DNA from: Candidatus Omnitrophota bacterium
GTDB lineage: Bacteria; Omnitrophota; 4484-213
Assembly: GCA_003645805.1 (NCBI GenBank)
Contig: QNCL01000017.1
Span: 1 to 14,361, forward strand
Direction of reading: 5' to 3'
Length of the DNA: 14,361 nucleotides
Under the pieces are notes generated by a model that saw only the letters and a list, made by a program, of their open reading frames with translations, did no database searches and was not told the origin of the DNA. The translations under genes were made by a program, and so were the position numbers. Positions 14,289 to 14,361 of this stretch are shown piece after piece (position 1 is the stretch's first letter; every line of letters starts with the position of its first letter).

Positions 14289-14361
14289 TTACCCAACCTT
14301 TCTCTGGTTAGAGTTTGGTAGATAGGACCTTGAGGGGTCAACCTGCTCTGGATAAGTTCTA
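14285..14361 (-). CDS. C-terminal 24 codons of an unidentified upstream gene, partial
   Basis: A frame open from the right edge reads 24 residues (ELIQSRLTPQGPIYQTLTRE and four more) and stops at a TGA that shares ATGA with the start of the GT4 gene. The same 4-bp overlap joins the next two genes, which supports this frame over the competing one ending in TAA 2 bp before the ATG. The product cannot be identified from so short a tail. It is probably another member of the carbohydrate module. Confidence 0.6.
   Translation of the reverse strand, partial: ELIQSRLTPQGPIYQTLTRERLGK

Overview
The window is a densely packed stretch of bacterial chromosome in which every recognisable gene lies on the minus strand, so transcription runs from high to low coordinates. 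The gene set (NADH-linked [FeFe]-hydrogenase, its maturases, the redox repressor Rex, no respiratory oxidases) suggests a strict anaerobe with a fermentative or syntrophic life style. AGA/AGG arginine codons, ATA isoleucine codons, a purine-rich coding strand and Lys/Glu-rich proteins would fit a thermophile or a deep-branching, uncultured candidate phylum. I cannot name the taxon from the sequence.

Right end (about 12.1-14.36 kb): the last 24 codons of an unidentified gene, a GT4 glycosyltransferase and a cytoplasmic clan GH-A glycoside hydrolase, joined by ATGA overlaps. This looks like a small intracellular sugar-polymer or glycoside module. A 66-bp spacer with a 7-bp hairpin separates it from the next group.

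Middle (about 8.4-12.0 kb): a PriA-like protein, methionyl-tRNA formyltransferase (fmt) and a YchF/DUF933-like P-loop protein. The PriA homologue has lost Walker A, the zinc-binding cysteines and the late helicase motifs. The YchF-like protein has lost its DxxG (G3) motif. The group ends in a strong 11-bp-stem hairpin just after the last stop codon.

Left part (1-8.35 kb): one ten-gene hydrogenase operon. It starts at a near-perfect sigma-70 promoter (TTGACA, 17 bp, TATACT) with an 18-bp Rex-type operator over the expected transcription start. The order is rex, hydC (NuoE-like), hydB (NuoF-like), hydA ([FeFe] catalytic subunit), hydG, a small eight-cysteine DUF6485 protein, hydE, a NifU C-terminal (Nfu) domain protein, ccdA, and a TlpA/ResA-like thioredoxin-fold protein cut by the left edge. 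HydABC would couple NADH oxidation to H2 production. HydG and HydE build parts of the H-cluster, while HydF, the third maturase, is not in the window. Nfu, CcdA and the thioredoxin protein suggest iron-sulfur and thiol maintenance co-expressed with the enzyme. Rex would derepress the whole set when NADH is high.

The most notable oddities are a displaced cysteine in the auxiliary-cluster motif of HydG (CX2C became CX5C), a short HydB lacking both accessory ferredoxin-like domains (relevant to whether the enzyme can bifurcate electrons), the helicase-dead PriA, the G3-less YchF relative, and two successive 41-bp gene overlaps without a Shine-Dalgarno sequence at the downstream start. No tRNA, rRNA, CRISPR array or insertion sequence was seen, and no gene-free stretch exceeds about 120 bp.
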